DNA of 64,000 nt, taken from positions 1 to 64,000 of the forward strand of contig JBEOJY010000053.1 in the NCBI GenBank assembly GCA_040275305.1, in the 5' to 3' direction. A program made the position numbers and the translations under genes. Shown in pieces: positions 34,634 to 42,841 of this stretch (its first letter is position 1; every line of letters starts with the position of its first letter). This DNA comes from JBEOJY01 sp040275305. GTDB taxonomy: Bacteria; Pseudomonadota; Alphaproteobacteria; UBA9219. The notes under the pieces are model-generated. The model made no database searches. It had not been told where the DNA came from and saw only the letters and a program-made list of their open reading frames with translations.

Positions 34634-36409
34634 TTACATTCCTAATTTTCTTGCGATGATGCTTGTCAGCACGTCTATGGGCATGACCCACATCACGAAC
34701 ATCAGGGCTAGCGCTGCGCCCGAGACGATGCCAACGCCAATCAGCACTTTTTTCTGGCGTTTTGAGGCAATACGTTCGCAATCGGTTTGCATGCGTGGAA
34801 TTGTGACGAGGGGCGCGACGCCAACCAAGGCATTGACCTGACGATTGCCAAGCACAATTTGGCTGGCGTGATGGATGCCTGTAACGCAGATCAGTCCTCC
34901 CAGCATCGACATGAATAGTCCTGCGATAAGCAGGATCAGGCGCGCGGGGCGAGTTTGCCTTGGCAATTCCGGCGGGTTGATGACCGTTAACCTTGCGCCC
35001 TTGCGGTCGCGCTGCATCGAGAGTTGCATGTCAGCGGAGGCTTTCTTTGCCTGAAGTTCCCGATAGCGGAGTTGCGCGTTCTCATAGTCGCGCGTAAGCG
35101 TCGCGATTTCTTTTTGCGCTTCCGGGTTGGCGAGAACAGCGGTTTTGTATGACGCGAGCTGTTCCTGTATGCCCACGCGCTGAGTTTTAAGCGCTTTTTC
35201 CTGTTCCTCCGAAGCCTTTATTTGCGCGACAATCTGCATATAGACAGGATTGTCCGCGTCTTTCATGATCGACTGCGCGCTGTGCGTGGCGGGGCCTGCC
35301 AGCTTTGTCGCTTGATCTTCCAGTTTATGCAATTGGTTTTGCAACGATACCACATCCGGGTGATTGGAGCCGTAGGTTTTCTTCGCGGCCTCAAGATTTG
35401 TCCGCACATCCTGTATCTGAGCTTTTAGATTGTTGCCGATTTTGTCGGCTTTCAAGCCAGTTTGTTCTTGCAGGGAGGCAATTTGGTTGCGCAGCTTCAC
35501 AACATCCGGATGATTCGGCGCATATTGGGCCGTAAGCGTCGCATACTGGGATTGCAGCGCTTTGAGCTGCGTACCGGGACTGGTTAGAACCTGACCGTCC
35601 GAGATGAGGCGCGAATAGGGATCGACTAGAGCCAATTGCGCGCGCAAGTTGCCTTGAGTGCCTTCATTGCTTGTGATCTGGCTGTCAATGTTATTGAGAG
35701 ACATTGTCAGGTTGGCGAGCGTTTGCTGATTGAACAGCAAAGCTTCTGGCCGATTAGCTCCGTAAGTTTTTTGATGCTCCGCGATTTTTGCTTCCTGCGC
35801 TGCCATGGATTGCTCGATCTGCGCGATTTGTTCGGTAAGAAATTCCGCAGTTTCTTCAGATTTCTTGCGCATATCCTTCAGATCTTCGTCGAGGAATCGC
35901 GTTGTGAGTTCGTCGACAACTTGTTGAGTCAACAGCGGATCGCTGTAATCAAAGCCGATGTTGAAGGCGATCGCGGACAGATCGTTTGCCGATATTTTCG
36001 ATGCGGACGCAGGGTTTGCGAGCATTGTGCTGATGAGATCGACTTTGATGCGTCTGCGCATGGCTTCCGCAATGTCGGCAATGGGGGTGTTGTTTCTAAG
36101 ATCCGCATACAGATTGAATTTTGTGATAATTTCGATCAACGAGGCTGTGGAGGTGACTTTTTGCTGTATCTCGCTAATTCTCTGATCCGCTAGGGCTTGC
36201 GAAATTTCGGACGGGTTTGCGTTCTGCAGAACCGTCACGTTCGAGGCTACGTCGGGGCGCTCGATTTGCACGGTGGCGGTTGATCGGTAATTTGACCAGC
36301 GTAGCGCAAAGCCGGTCGTTATGGTCGCTATCAATAGCGTGGTGATCAAAAATATGCGTTTCCAGCGATTCAGGATGGCCAGCGCGTCGGACAGTGTGAA
36401 TTCTTCCAT
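34634..36409 (-). CDS. Polysaccharide chain-length determinant / Wzc-like membrane protein (GNVR type)
   Basis: The 591-residue inner-membrane protein should set polymer chain length and link to the outer-membrane exporter. A Wzz domain starts LSDALAILNRWKRIFLITTL with the first membrane helix; the large periplasmic part is coiled-coil (residues about 190-460, with repeated NHPDVVKLRNQIASL and NHPDVVSLQNQLHKLE segments); a second helix (LILLIAGLFMSMLGGLICVT) and a third, C-terminal helix (VLIGVGIVSGAALALMFVMW) follow. The PELPRQTRPARL segment just before the second helix is the usual Pro-rich motif. It lies between the beta-barrel gene and the kinase gene on one strand. The extra third helix is typical of exosortase-associated homologues. 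Confidence 0.9.
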   Translation of the reverse strand: MEEFTLSDALAILNRWKRIFLITTLLIATITTGFALRWSNYRSTATVQIERPDVASNVTVLQNANPSEISQALADQRISEIQQKVTSTASLIEIITKFNLYADLRNNTPIADIAEAMRRRIKVDLISTMLANPASASKISANDLSAIAFNIGFDYSDPLLTQQVVDELTTRFLDEDLKDMRKKSEETAEFLTEQIAQIEQSMAAQEAKIAEHQKTYGANRPEALLFNQQTLANLTMSLNNIDSQITSNEGTQGNLRAQLALVDPYSRLISDGQVLTSPGTQLKALQSQYATLTAQYAPNHPDVVKLRNQIASLQEQTGLKADKIGNNLKAQIQDVRTNLEAAKKTYGSNHPDVVSLQNQLHKLEDQATKLAGPATHSAQSIMKDADNPVYMQIVAQIKASEEQEKALKTQRVGIQEQLASYKTAVLANPEAQKEIATLTRDYENAQLRYRELQAKKASADMQLSMQRDRKGARLTVINPPELPRQTRPARLILLIAGLFMSMLGGLICVTGIHHASQIVLGNRQVNALVGVAPLVTIPRMQTDCERIASKRQKKVLIGVGIVSGAALALMFVMWVMPIDVLTSIIARKLGM

Positions 36410-36493
36410 CGTTTATTTTCCTTGTACTCTTAGCGGTTTCCCACTGGTTGTTTGCTGCGGAATTTGCGTTGTTCTGCTCATCGCTCTTCCTTG

Positions 36494-37690
36494 TTATGGG
36501 GTAGCGAGAGGGCCGGGGCGATAGACAAGCGTAAACAGAACCGAGTTGTCCTGAGCCGTTTGAGACGAGTTTACTATTGTTTTTATACGGTACTGATAGG
36601 TTAGGGCGGCGCTAATGTCCTGCGTTATTTTATAACGCGCCCCCGCGTTCGCCGATGTAAGAGTTCGAGTGTCTCCAGTTTGCGGAGTCGTGTAGTCAGA
36701 CAGCTGCCAGGATATTCCCGACACAAGCGAGAAAAGCGGGTTGATCGCGTGCGTTTCATTCAGAGATAGCGCAGTCTGCAGCGCTTCGCTGCCATTTCCG
36801 TAAGGATACTGGTTGCGAGAGCCGGCAAGAATGACTGTGTCTTGTTCTCCGCGAAAAGACAGGTTGCCTGAGAATGTGTATTGCAGTTTCCAAGCTTTGT
36901 TGGGAACTCCTGCCCTGCGTTCTTTTGCTTCCTGCAGACCGACGGCGATGCTTGCGTCTAGTTGGGGGGTGATTTGCGTTTTCCAACCGAGCGAAGGGCC
37001 GATCGTATCGTTCGTCACACCAGAACCTTCGGTTGTTTTATAGCGCTGGGCGGTTACTTTAAGGATTGCCGTGTTCAGGGTGTCAATTTTACGGCTCCAT
37101 CCGATTGATGCGGATATTATTTTGTAATCCGTGTAATTATTTGCTTGGTAGCGCGAGATGCTCCATGCGCCGCCTAGTTCTAGGCTATCAACGGGGCTTA
37201 TGCTGTAGGAGAGTTTGGGAGATAGGGACAGGCCCAGATGCCTTTTGGCTCCGCTTTCGGAGCCAATGCTTGTTTGCTCGCTTGTGCGGGTCGTGTCGTA
37301 GTCCGCGCGTTGCTGTAGAATAAAGTTCCAGCGTTCTCCGCTTATGTCTATTTGCGCTGTCGCATGCGCATCGGTTGAATTAAACGATGCCTGATTGAAA
37401 ATATTTTGATCGATTCGAAAATCGATGCTCGTGTCCATTGCGGGCGCTGTATCCCTGATGATAATTTCGGGGGAGGTCGTGGAGCCGATTAGGGGTTTCG
37501 CTCCCTCTACCACCAACAGAGGATTCGAAGTCCAAGAGCCTGACTGGCTTCCCAGCATTTCAACCGTGATGTTGGCAGCCGTTGCCGGGAGCGTTATTCC
37601 AAGAGCCAGAACGCAGGGCAGCATCCCTTTCTTTACGCGCCAGATTGCGCGTAATTTCGTATGTTTGAGAAAGATATTGCCCACCTTCAT
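36494..37690 (-). CDS. Outer-membrane beta-barrel protein of the polysaccharide export operon
   Basis: The 398-residue protein has a signal peptide ending LPATAANI and then a long run of amphipathic beta strands with alternating polar and hydrophobic residues (SLELGGAWSISRY, LDASIAVGLQEAKERR), ending in aromatic-rich VLFTLVYRPG. Size and position match the outer-membrane proteins that accompany exosortase/PEP-CTERM polysaccharide loci. The ATG at 37690 is four bases after the upstream stop codon (TAAAACCATG) and is preferred over 37729, which would overlap the upstream gene. It may act as exporter pore or anchoring barrel; the sequence does not say which. Confidence 0.82.
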   Translation of the reverse strand: MKVGNIFLKHTKLRAIWRVKKGMLPCVLALGITLPATAANITVEMLGSQSGSWTSNPLLVVEGAKPLIGSTTSPEIIIRDTAPAMDTSIDFRIDQNIFNQASFNSTDAHATAQIDISGERWNFILQQRADYDTTRTSEQTSIGSESGAKRHLGLSLSPKLSYSISPVDSLELGGAWSISRYQANNYTDYKIISASIGWSRKIDTLNTAILKVTAQRYKTTEGSGVTNDTIGPSLGWKTQITPQLDASIAVGLQEAKERRAGVPNKAWKLQYTFSGNLSFRGEQDTVILAGSRNQYPYGNGSEALQTALSLNETHAINPLFSLVSGISWQLSDYTTPQTGDTRTLTSANAGARYKITQDISAALTYQYRIKTIVNSSQTAQDNSVLFTLVYRPGPLATP

Positions 37691-37694
37691 GGTT

Positions 37695-38267
37695 TTAGAG
37701 CAGGCCTGCAGTGGGCACAACGACGACATCGCCTGGATTCAGAAGGATATCCTGATCTAGTTTTCTGCCTTTGATGATATCGCTGTATGGAATTTTGATG
37801 GTGGTTTCTTCGCTGCCGTTGCGGCGTAGCACGATGATATTGCCTTCACTTGCGTATGGGGTCAGGCCACCAGCCTGACTTAGAGCCTGAATGGCGGTCA
37901 GTCTGCGACCCATTACGATTTCGCCGGGTTTAACGACTTGCCCAATGACATTGACGGTGTGGCCGAGGGCGGCTTTGACGGCTACGGTCACGGAGGCTTC
38001 CGGAATAAGCTTTGCTAGTTTTTCTTTTACGTTGGCCTGCACATCGTTAGGGGTTTTTCCTTGTACCGATAGAGTGCCGATAAGCGGGAACGTGATTGTT
38101 CCATCTTGCAGGACCAGAACTTCGCGGTCTAACCCATCTTCTTTCCATACTGTGATTTGTAGCACGTCGCCTGCTATGATGGTAAAGGGCGGCTCTTCTG
38201 CTCGCGCGGGGGAAGGGTAGGCGTAGAGCGAACACAAGATAATCAACAGGGATAAGAGCTTTTTCAT
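37695..38267 (-). CDS. Periplasmic polysaccharide export protein (Wza/EpsE-like, SLBB)
   Basis: The 190-residue product starts with signal peptide MKKLLSLLIILCSLYAYPSP and has no lipobox cysteine at the cleavage site (ARAEE). The N-terminal polysaccharide export motif is IIAGDVLQITVWKEDGLDRE with TFPLIGTLSVQGKTP, followed by an SLBB domain (GHTVNVIGQVVKPGEIVM, AIQALSQAGGLTPYA) and the closing LNPGDVVVVP. The start is at 38267, six bases after GAGGA; the 38282 alternative adds five residues and spoils the signal peptide. It is the first gene of the operon that continues with the barrel, chain-length and kinase genes. Confidence 0.92.
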   Translation of the reverse strand: MKKLLSLLIILCSLYAYPSPARAEEPPFTIIAGDVLQITVWKEDGLDREVLVLQDGTITFPLIGTLSVQGKTPNDVQANVKEKLAKLIPEASVTVAVKAALGHTVNVIGQVVKPGEIVMGRRLTAIQALSQAGGLTPYASEGNIIVLRRNGSEETTIKIPYSDIIKGRKLDQDILLNPGDVVVVPTAGLL

Positions 38268-38631
38268 GGAATCCTCATCCAATACGCGATGTTGCGCCGC
38301 GACGTAGCGCAGAATACGGCATTATATCCAAGTCTTGCCAGTGAGCAAATATTATCCTCAGTCGTTTGGCGTTTTTTTCACTTTTCATACAAATTCAACA
38401 GCTTCTGTTGACGTAGATACAGGATATGTGTAATAGTTTTGCTATCATTATGTTTGACTTAACTTCCGATCCGTTTCCGTATTAATCTGGATATATCACA
38501 AATAAGTTGCTGTAATTTTGCAGTTGTGTATTGTGTATGGGTTTGGTATGAGTTTTCCTGATATAGATTTGGGAGGAAAATTGTCCCGATTTATCGAGTT
38601 CGTCGACACTTAAACTCAATTGAGGTTAGAT
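38268..38631. other. AT-rich divergent control region between export operon and VPLPA-CTERM gene
   Basis: This 364-base region is markedly AT-rich and has no gene. It must contain the promoters of the export operon (minus) and of the VPLPA-CTERM gene (plus). The clearest hexamer is TGCTATCAT at 38440-38448. TTGACG at about 38408 is spaced wrongly for it. I did not find a riboswitch or an obvious operator palindrome. Confidence 0.5.
38440..38448 (+). promoter_or_regulatory. Candidate extended -10 promoter element
   Basis: TGCTATCAT reads as an extended -10 (TGn plus TATCAT). It points toward the VPLPA-CTERM gene, leaving a leader of about 180 bases. A convincing -35 hexamer at 17 bases is lacking, as is common with extended -10 sites. 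Confidence 0.3.
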
Positions 38632-39300
38632 ATGCGTACTAATATTGTGCTTTTGGCAGCTTTTCTCGCTTTGGTTGGCGGGGTTGACTCCGCTCGCGCT
38701 GCGACGATCGACTTTTCGGGGAACCACCACAATATGGGGCTCGTGTCGATTGGACAGGAAGGCGCAATCAGTGTTGATCGCTTTGGCCACTCGTTGGGTG
38801 AAGTTAAAGGGTTTTTGCCCGGTAACAGCAAAATCGTGATTGACTATACGATCGCTGGCAATTCCGTACATTCTCCGTCGTTCGGCGCGTTTACAAGATT
38901 GGTTGGCGCGAGCGTGTATAACTTTTCAGAGGGTGGCTCACAGTATTTCGGTTTTGCGTTTGATCAAGATCCTCCAAGCGGCAATATGGCGCGTGGATGG
39001 ACGAGCACTGGTGGCGGCACGACTGAGTCTACGCCACTGGTGTTGGTGACGGCTGACGTTACCGATGACAAGCACGGAACGATCACTATTTTTAACTATG
39101 CTCCGAAGAAGGCGTTTTTTGTGAGCATGGTTGAATCTTTCCTTCGTTTTGGGCGCATTATTGGACACTATTCGGTGTCGGGGCTCAATGTCGTGGATCC
39201 GGTTGGCAGCGTTCCACTTCCGGCTTCGGTGTTTCAGTTTCTTTTAGCGATGGCTGGCATGTTCGGTTTCGCCTATCGCAAAGCCAGAATGGCTGTGTAG
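38632..39300 (+). CDS. Secreted VPLPA-CTERM sorting-domain protein
   Basis: The 222-residue product carries a signal peptide (MRTNIVLLAAFLALVGG, cleavage after SARA), a beta-rich middle domain (ATIDFSGNHHNMGLVSIG...VVDPVG) and a C-terminal tripartite tail: VPLPASVFQF, a hydrophobic helix LLAMAGMFGFAY and basic RKAR. This is the VPLPA-CTERM variant of the PEP-CTERM signal, recognised by an exosortase in the inner membrane. The tail thus marks the protein for processing and delivery to the surface or the exopolysaccharide. Start ATG follows GAGG; a TTG at 38620 is the longer alternative. It is divergent from the polysaccharide export operon and is closed by an intrinsic terminator. The middle domain has no family that I recognise. 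Confidence 0.88.
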   Translation: MRTNIVLLAAFLALVGGVDSARAATIDFSGNHHNMGLVSIGQEGAISVDRFGHSLGEVKGFLPGNSKIVIDYTIAGNSVHSPSFGAFTRLVGASVYNFSEGGSQYFGFAFDQDPPSGNMARGWTSTGGGTTESTPLVLVTADVTDDKHGTITIFNYAPKKAFFVSMVESFLRFGRIIGHYSVSGLNVVDPVGSVPLPASVFQFLLAMAGMFGFAYRKARMAV

Positions 39301-39368
39301 TTTCCTAATACGCTTTCCTCGATCTGATTTCAGATCTGGCGTTTAGGCTTATGGGTAATATAGAATGG

Positions 39369-39403
39369 AAGGCGTCCTCGCGCTGCGCGGACGCCTTTTT
39401 TTT
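39369..39403 (+). terminator. Intrinsic terminator after the VPLPA-CTERM gene
   Basis: AAGGCGTCC (39369-39377) pairs with GGACGCCTT (39389-39397) around an 11-base loop that can extend the stem (CTCGCGCTGCG), and eight T residues follow (39396-39403). This is a textbook rho-independent terminator on the plus strand, 68 bases after the stop codon. Confidence 0.9.
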
Positions 39404-39456
39404 CTTTGTCGCGCAGTCCTTGCGCGAACTTAGGAGGCCGGGAGGGAGGGTGTCGC

Positions 39457-39885
39457 ATGCTTAAGTCGGCGCACAGTGGTTATTTTGCAGGGTTACTGAT
39501 CGTTATTACGGCTTGCGGAATCGCTTCGTTTGTTTCCGCAGCGGATCTTGATCAGGCTTGCCTGAAATCTTGCGTTGGGTCCGGGGCGCCGCATTCGACT
39601 TGTCTTGATCAATGTCGTTATGGCGCTAGGTCAGAAAATTTTCCTTCTGCGAATAAGGCGGCGAAAGGTTCTTCGCATAACGTCTTTGACGCTCCAGTTC
39701 CCCTCGGCGAGGGAGAGATTGTCGCGAAGCCAGTCGCTTCCGGCGCAGGCAAGAGCGAGAATCTAGTTTGCGCACATAAGTGCCTGAGCCAAGGCAACAC
39801 GTCAGGTTTTTGTCAGGAGCGTTGCGCTCGCCAACAATGCGCGCCCGGGGCCGTGTTGTGCGCTATGTCGGGATCTAGGCCCTAG
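39457..39885 (+). CDS. Small secreted protein with two CX3C-X9-CX3C modules
   Basis: The 142-residue product opens on a signal peptide (MLKSAHSGYFAGLLIVITAC, cleavage near VSAADL) placed after a GGGAGGGAGG ribosome binding site. The mature part has two modules with exactly the same cysteine spacing: ACLKSC-9-CLDQC and VCAHKC-9-CQERC, joined by a Gly/Ser/Pro-rich linker, and ends in a third cysteine pair (CARQQCAPGAVLC). Twin CX3C motifs form disulfide-linked helical hairpins in unrelated small proteins, so an oxidised periplasmic fold is inferred. I do not recognise a family. The stop codon TAG is the first part of R2 copy 2. The longer frame from 39406 has no ribosome binding site and would hide the signal peptide. 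Confidence 0.72.
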   Translation: MLKSAHSGYFAGLLIVITACGIASFVSAADLDQACLKSCVGSGAPHSTCLDQCRYGARSENFPSANKAAKGSSHNVFDAPVPLGEGEIVAKPVASGAGKSENLVCAHKCLSQGNTSGFCQERCARQQCAPGAVLCAMSGSRP

Positions 39886-39994
39886 TGGTCTGTATGACTT
39901 AAATAGCAGCATTCTGACTTGGCTTTTTTCGCCGTGGCATCGTCAAAAAATTCCTGCGTCATACCCCTACTATTTAAGTCATACAGGCCACTAG
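39882..39994. repeat. Palindromic element family R2, copy 2
   Basis: The left arm CTAGTGGTCTGTATGACTT and right arm AAGTCATACAGGCCACTAG are inverted over about 30 bases with three mismatches. The interior (CTTGGCTTTTTTCGCCGTGG, CGTCAAAAAATTCCTGCG) matches copy 1 but lacks about 55 bases of it. The TAG of each end is the stop codon of the gene approaching from that side: the twin-CX3C gene (39883-39885) and the HAMP protein gene (39991-39993, minus). It is non-coding and could also act as a two-way terminator. Confidence 0.9.
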
Positions 39995-42093
39995 CCTGTC
40001 TGTTGGCGATCTTGTTCCAGTTTCCCTGAGATTTGTCCGCGTAGGTCTTGCATGTGCGCGTCGAGGACGCCGAGCGTGGCGACGAGTTCGCTTAAAACCT
40101 GAACTTGTTGTTCCATCTGTTCGTGCTCGATCAGCTTGATGTTTTCTGCGGCGGATTCTTGTGGGGTTGGGCTATTGGCGCTTTGATCATTTGCCAGATT
40201 TTCGAGGCGGGATGAGAGTCGGTCGATCTGTTGCATGATAATTTGGGTTAGGCCTTCACGGGTCGTTTCGATCTGCGCGGTTACTTGCTGCCAGTTGTCG
40301 CGCAGGGCGTTAGAAACGGAGGCGGGCATGGCGCGAACGTTGCGGGCCATGTCGTCGAGTTGGCCGCGCATTTCTGATAGCGTAAGTTCGAGACTGGCGA
40401 AGCCGCTTTCGATATCGGCGATCACGCGATCGTTGCGTATCGGCGCTTCATGAGGCGTATTTTGAAGGGCGGAGGTCAGGACCGATAAGCGTTCGGAGAC
40501 TCCTACAATTTGACCGGCCATTGCGCCAAGGCTTGCGCGGATTTCTTCCTGCGCCGTTTGATTGATTGATGCTTGCGTATCGTTTTCTGAAGGCTTTTTC
40601 TGGGCTTGTTGTTCTAGGCGGTGGCCGAGTTCATCCATGCGCGTGGCGAAGTTGATTACGGCTTCGTTGAATCTCATTTGTTCCGTTCTCATGTGATCCG
40701 AGACGGTTGACATGGTTTGGGATGCTGTGGCGCTTTGAGTTAGCAAACCGCCGCTTTGCGTCAGCAGCAATTCGATCTGCGCTTTGGCGGCTTTAGATTG
40801 TTCCGCAAGTACGTCCTGAAGCCGTGTGCGTGTGTTTTCGAGCGCGGAGACTGCGGCTTCAAGGCGTGGCGAGGTCTGGTCGGCGCGGGCTTGCGCGTTA
40901 GCGAGTCCTTGCAGGCGCAGCGTTTCAAAATCTTTGGAGAGCCGCGCAACGACATCCTGAATTTTGCTTTGCGTTTTTTCCGAGACTTCGGCGAGCACTT
41001 TTCCGCTTGCTTGCAGAAGATTGACGGCGCCGAACATGCGTTCACCGAGGTGATCGGCGGATTTCGAAAGTTTTTCCACCACTGCGCCGCTTTGCTCAGC
41101 GCTTTGACGAAGCGCACGTTCTGTCTGCGCAAGGGATTGGACAACCTGCGAGACTTGTTTACCCGCAATTTGCGTGATTTCGGTCATGCCTTGCGCACGA
41201 TCCTGCATGTACGGGACGAGGCGGTTGAGTTGGTCCGTCGCGTGCTCTTGCGCCGATTTGAGGCTTGCGGCGATGGACATGGCGGCTTGTAGCGACTGAC
41301 GCGCCTGCGTCTGCCCCATGACGGTTTGCTCCTCGATGGCGCGTAAAGCGTTTTGAATTCTTGGGCCAAAGGATGTTAGCATCTCTTGCTGGCTTTTTGC
41401 GGTTTCGGCGAGGAGCGTGGCATGTTTGTGAACTTGTTCGGAATCCTTGCTTACGATTCGCATCATGGCTTCGAACACGGAACGGGAATCGCCTTCGAAG
41501 CGTAAGCGCAGGGGGCCCTGTTCGCTCAGGATCGTGAGGTCTGGGATCTGGCTCAGTTGATAACGCGCCATGTCTATGGCGCGGGCTAATTCTCCGACCG
41601 TGTCCTGACGTTCCATGCCCCAGATGGCGGTGCGCATGTCGCCGCTCGCAAGGTTCTTGACGCTCTGGACAAGGGCTTGCATGGGGGTGGCGTGGCGGGC
41701 GCGCACGATGAGGAACATAGCTGCGGTGAGCGCTGTCGCGATCATCAGGCTTAGCCAGCTGGCCAGGGTCAGAAAGGTGGACCACATTTGGCTGTTGGCG
41801 AGGGCCGCTTGCCTTGCCGCAGTCACCGAATCCGCGTTTATGTCGTTTGACGTTGTGGCGAGGCTGTTGAGTATGACGGATGCGTTAGCTTGATCGAATT
41901 CAAATTTACAATAGCCTGTTAGTCCGATGAGCGAAACGCAAACAAACGCAAGAACTCCCAACATGGCACCCATTTTGTTATGGCCGCGCGTTTCAGGCAT
42001 CCTTGGTTGCGTGGCGACGGTTTGCGTCAACTTGCGCGCCGGGTGCGTAGGAGTGGGGGGAACAGTCATCAAGCCGCTCAATGTGCGGGCCAA
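39991..42093 (-). CDS. HAMP-domain membrane protein with long coiled coil (receptor-like)
   Basis: The 700-residue protein has two membrane helices (GAMLGVLAFVCVSLIGLTGY near residue 45 and FLTLASWLSLMIATALTAAM near 110) bracketing a small periplasmic part of about 50 residues, then a HAMP domain (TPMQALVQSVKNLASGDM...WGMERQDTVGELARAIDMAR). The remaining 500 residues are almost entirely predicted coiled coil, rich in Gln, Ala and Leu. I find no MCP hairpin-tip signature, no kinase domain and no cyclase domain, so it is chemoreceptor-like in layout but not a recognisable chemoreceptor. It may scaffold a polar or envelope complex. The stop codon lies in R2 copy 2; rimM is 87 bases upstream on the same strand. 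Confidence 0.8.
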   Translation of the reverse strand: MARTLSGLMTVPPTPTHPARKLTQTVATQPRMPETRGHNKMGAMLGVLAFVCVSLIGLTGYCKFEFDQANASVILNSLATTSNDINADSVTAARQAALANSQMWSTFLTLASWLSLMIATALTAAMFLIVRARHATPMQALVQSVKNLASGDMRTAIWGMERQDTVGELARAIDMARYQLSQIPDLTILSEQGPLRLRFEGDSRSVFEAMMRIVSKDSEQVHKHATLLAETAKSQQEMLTSFGPRIQNALRAIEEQTVMGQTQARQSLQAAMSIAASLKSAQEHATDQLNRLVPYMQDRAQGMTEITQIAGKQVSQVVQSLAQTERALRQSAEQSGAVVEKLSKSADHLGERMFGAVNLLQASGKVLAEVSEKTQSKIQDVVARLSKDFETLRLQGLANAQARADQTSPRLEAAVSALENTRTRLQDVLAEQSKAAKAQIELLLTQSGGLLTQSATASQTMSTVSDHMRTEQMRFNEAVINFATRMDELGHRLEQQAQKKPSENDTQASINQTAQEEIRASLGAMAGQIVGVSERLSVLTSALQNTPHEAPIRNDRVIADIESGFASLELTLSEMRGQLDDMARNVRAMPASVSNALRDNWQQVTAQIETTREGLTQIIMQQIDRLSSRLENLANDQSANSPTPQESAAENIKLIEHEQMEQQVQVLSELVATLGVLDAHMQDLRGQISGKLEQDRQQTG

Positions 42094-42180
42094 GAGGGAA
42101 GAACTCTAAGATAATTATGTCCAAGTCCGGATCAAAAGGCAAACGAGCTGTTTGTCTCGCTGAATTACGATGAGGATCGT

Positions 42181-42717
42181 TTATTCAGGCTTTGGGTCGA
42201 GCCAACCTTCTGGAAGCGCGATAATTATGAGGTTTTCCGCAATTTTCACTTCGGGGACGCAGGAATCGGAGAAAGGAAGCACGAAACTTGTTTTGAAGCT
42301 GTTGCCAATTTCCAACATCGGTCCGCCACCGAAGTTGTGTACGGCGAGGACTTTGCCGTAATTTTTTCCGGTGGCATCTTCCGCGCGCAGACCGATCAAG
42401 TCGGCGTCGTAATATTGACGTTCGTCGGTGGCGGGGAGGGCTGCGCGCGATATATACAACTTTTGGCTGCGGAGTTTTTGCGCATCCTCGCGATTGTCGA
42501 TTCCGGCGATGCGGGCAATGAAGCGATCATCTGCAATCCGGCGTTCGAGGATCAGCTTGTAGTTGGTTGCGCCGCACTCGTCAGTAATTTCGTATTGCGT
42601 TAAATTTTCGGGGGTTTCCAGCAGGCTGCGAAGTTTGATTTGTCCGCGCACACCATGCGCGCCTTCGATATAGGCCGCGCAGATGCGGCGAGCCGATGAG
42701 GGGGAGCGGTTGTTCAT
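42181..42717 (-). CDS. rimM: 16S rRNA processing protein RimM
   Basis: RimM helps 30S maturation around the S19/h33 region. The protein of about 178 residues has the N-terminal barrel (AAYIEGAHGVRGQIKLRSL) and the PRC-like C-terminal domain (ADLIGLRAEDATGKNYGKVL, FGGGPMLEIG, LPFSDSCVPEV, LPEGWLDPKPE). The ATG at 42717 or the GTG six bases upstream can be the start; both lie within nine bases of the mature 3' end of tRNA-Pro, leaving no room for a ribosome binding site outside the tRNA. The usual rpsP-rimM-trmD-rplS neighbours are absent. Confidence 0.95.
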   Translation of the reverse strand: MNNRSPSSARRICAAYIEGAHGVRGQIKLRSLLETPENLTQYEITDECGATNYKLILERRIADDRFIARIAGIDNREDAQKLRSQKLYISRAALPATDERQYYDADLIGLRAEDATGKNYGKVLAVHNFGGGPMLEIGNSFKTSFVLPFSDSCVPEVKIAENLIIIALPEGWLDPKPE

Positions 42718-42725
42718 GTTCACTA

Positions 42726-42802
42726 TGGTCGGGACGCCGGGACTCGAACCCGGGGCCTCTAGTACCCAAAACTAGCGCTCTACCAGGCTGAGCTACGTCC
42801 CG
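42726..42802 (-). tRNA. tRNA-Pro (anticodon TGG), CCA encoded
   Basis: Read on the minus strand, a 77-base cloverleaf starts CGGGACGTAGCTCAGCCTGG; the acceptor stem CGGGACG pairs with CGTCCCG and is followed by A and genomic CCA. Anticodon stem CTAGT/ACTAG encloses loop TTTGGGT, giving anticodon TGG. The T arm is CCCCGGGTTCGAGTCCCGG. It lies between carD and rimM, with rimM starting within nine bases of its 3' end. Confidence 0.97.
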
Positions 42803-42841
42803 ATGACTGGGTTTTGTTTATCCTAATTTTTCCATTTCGTC

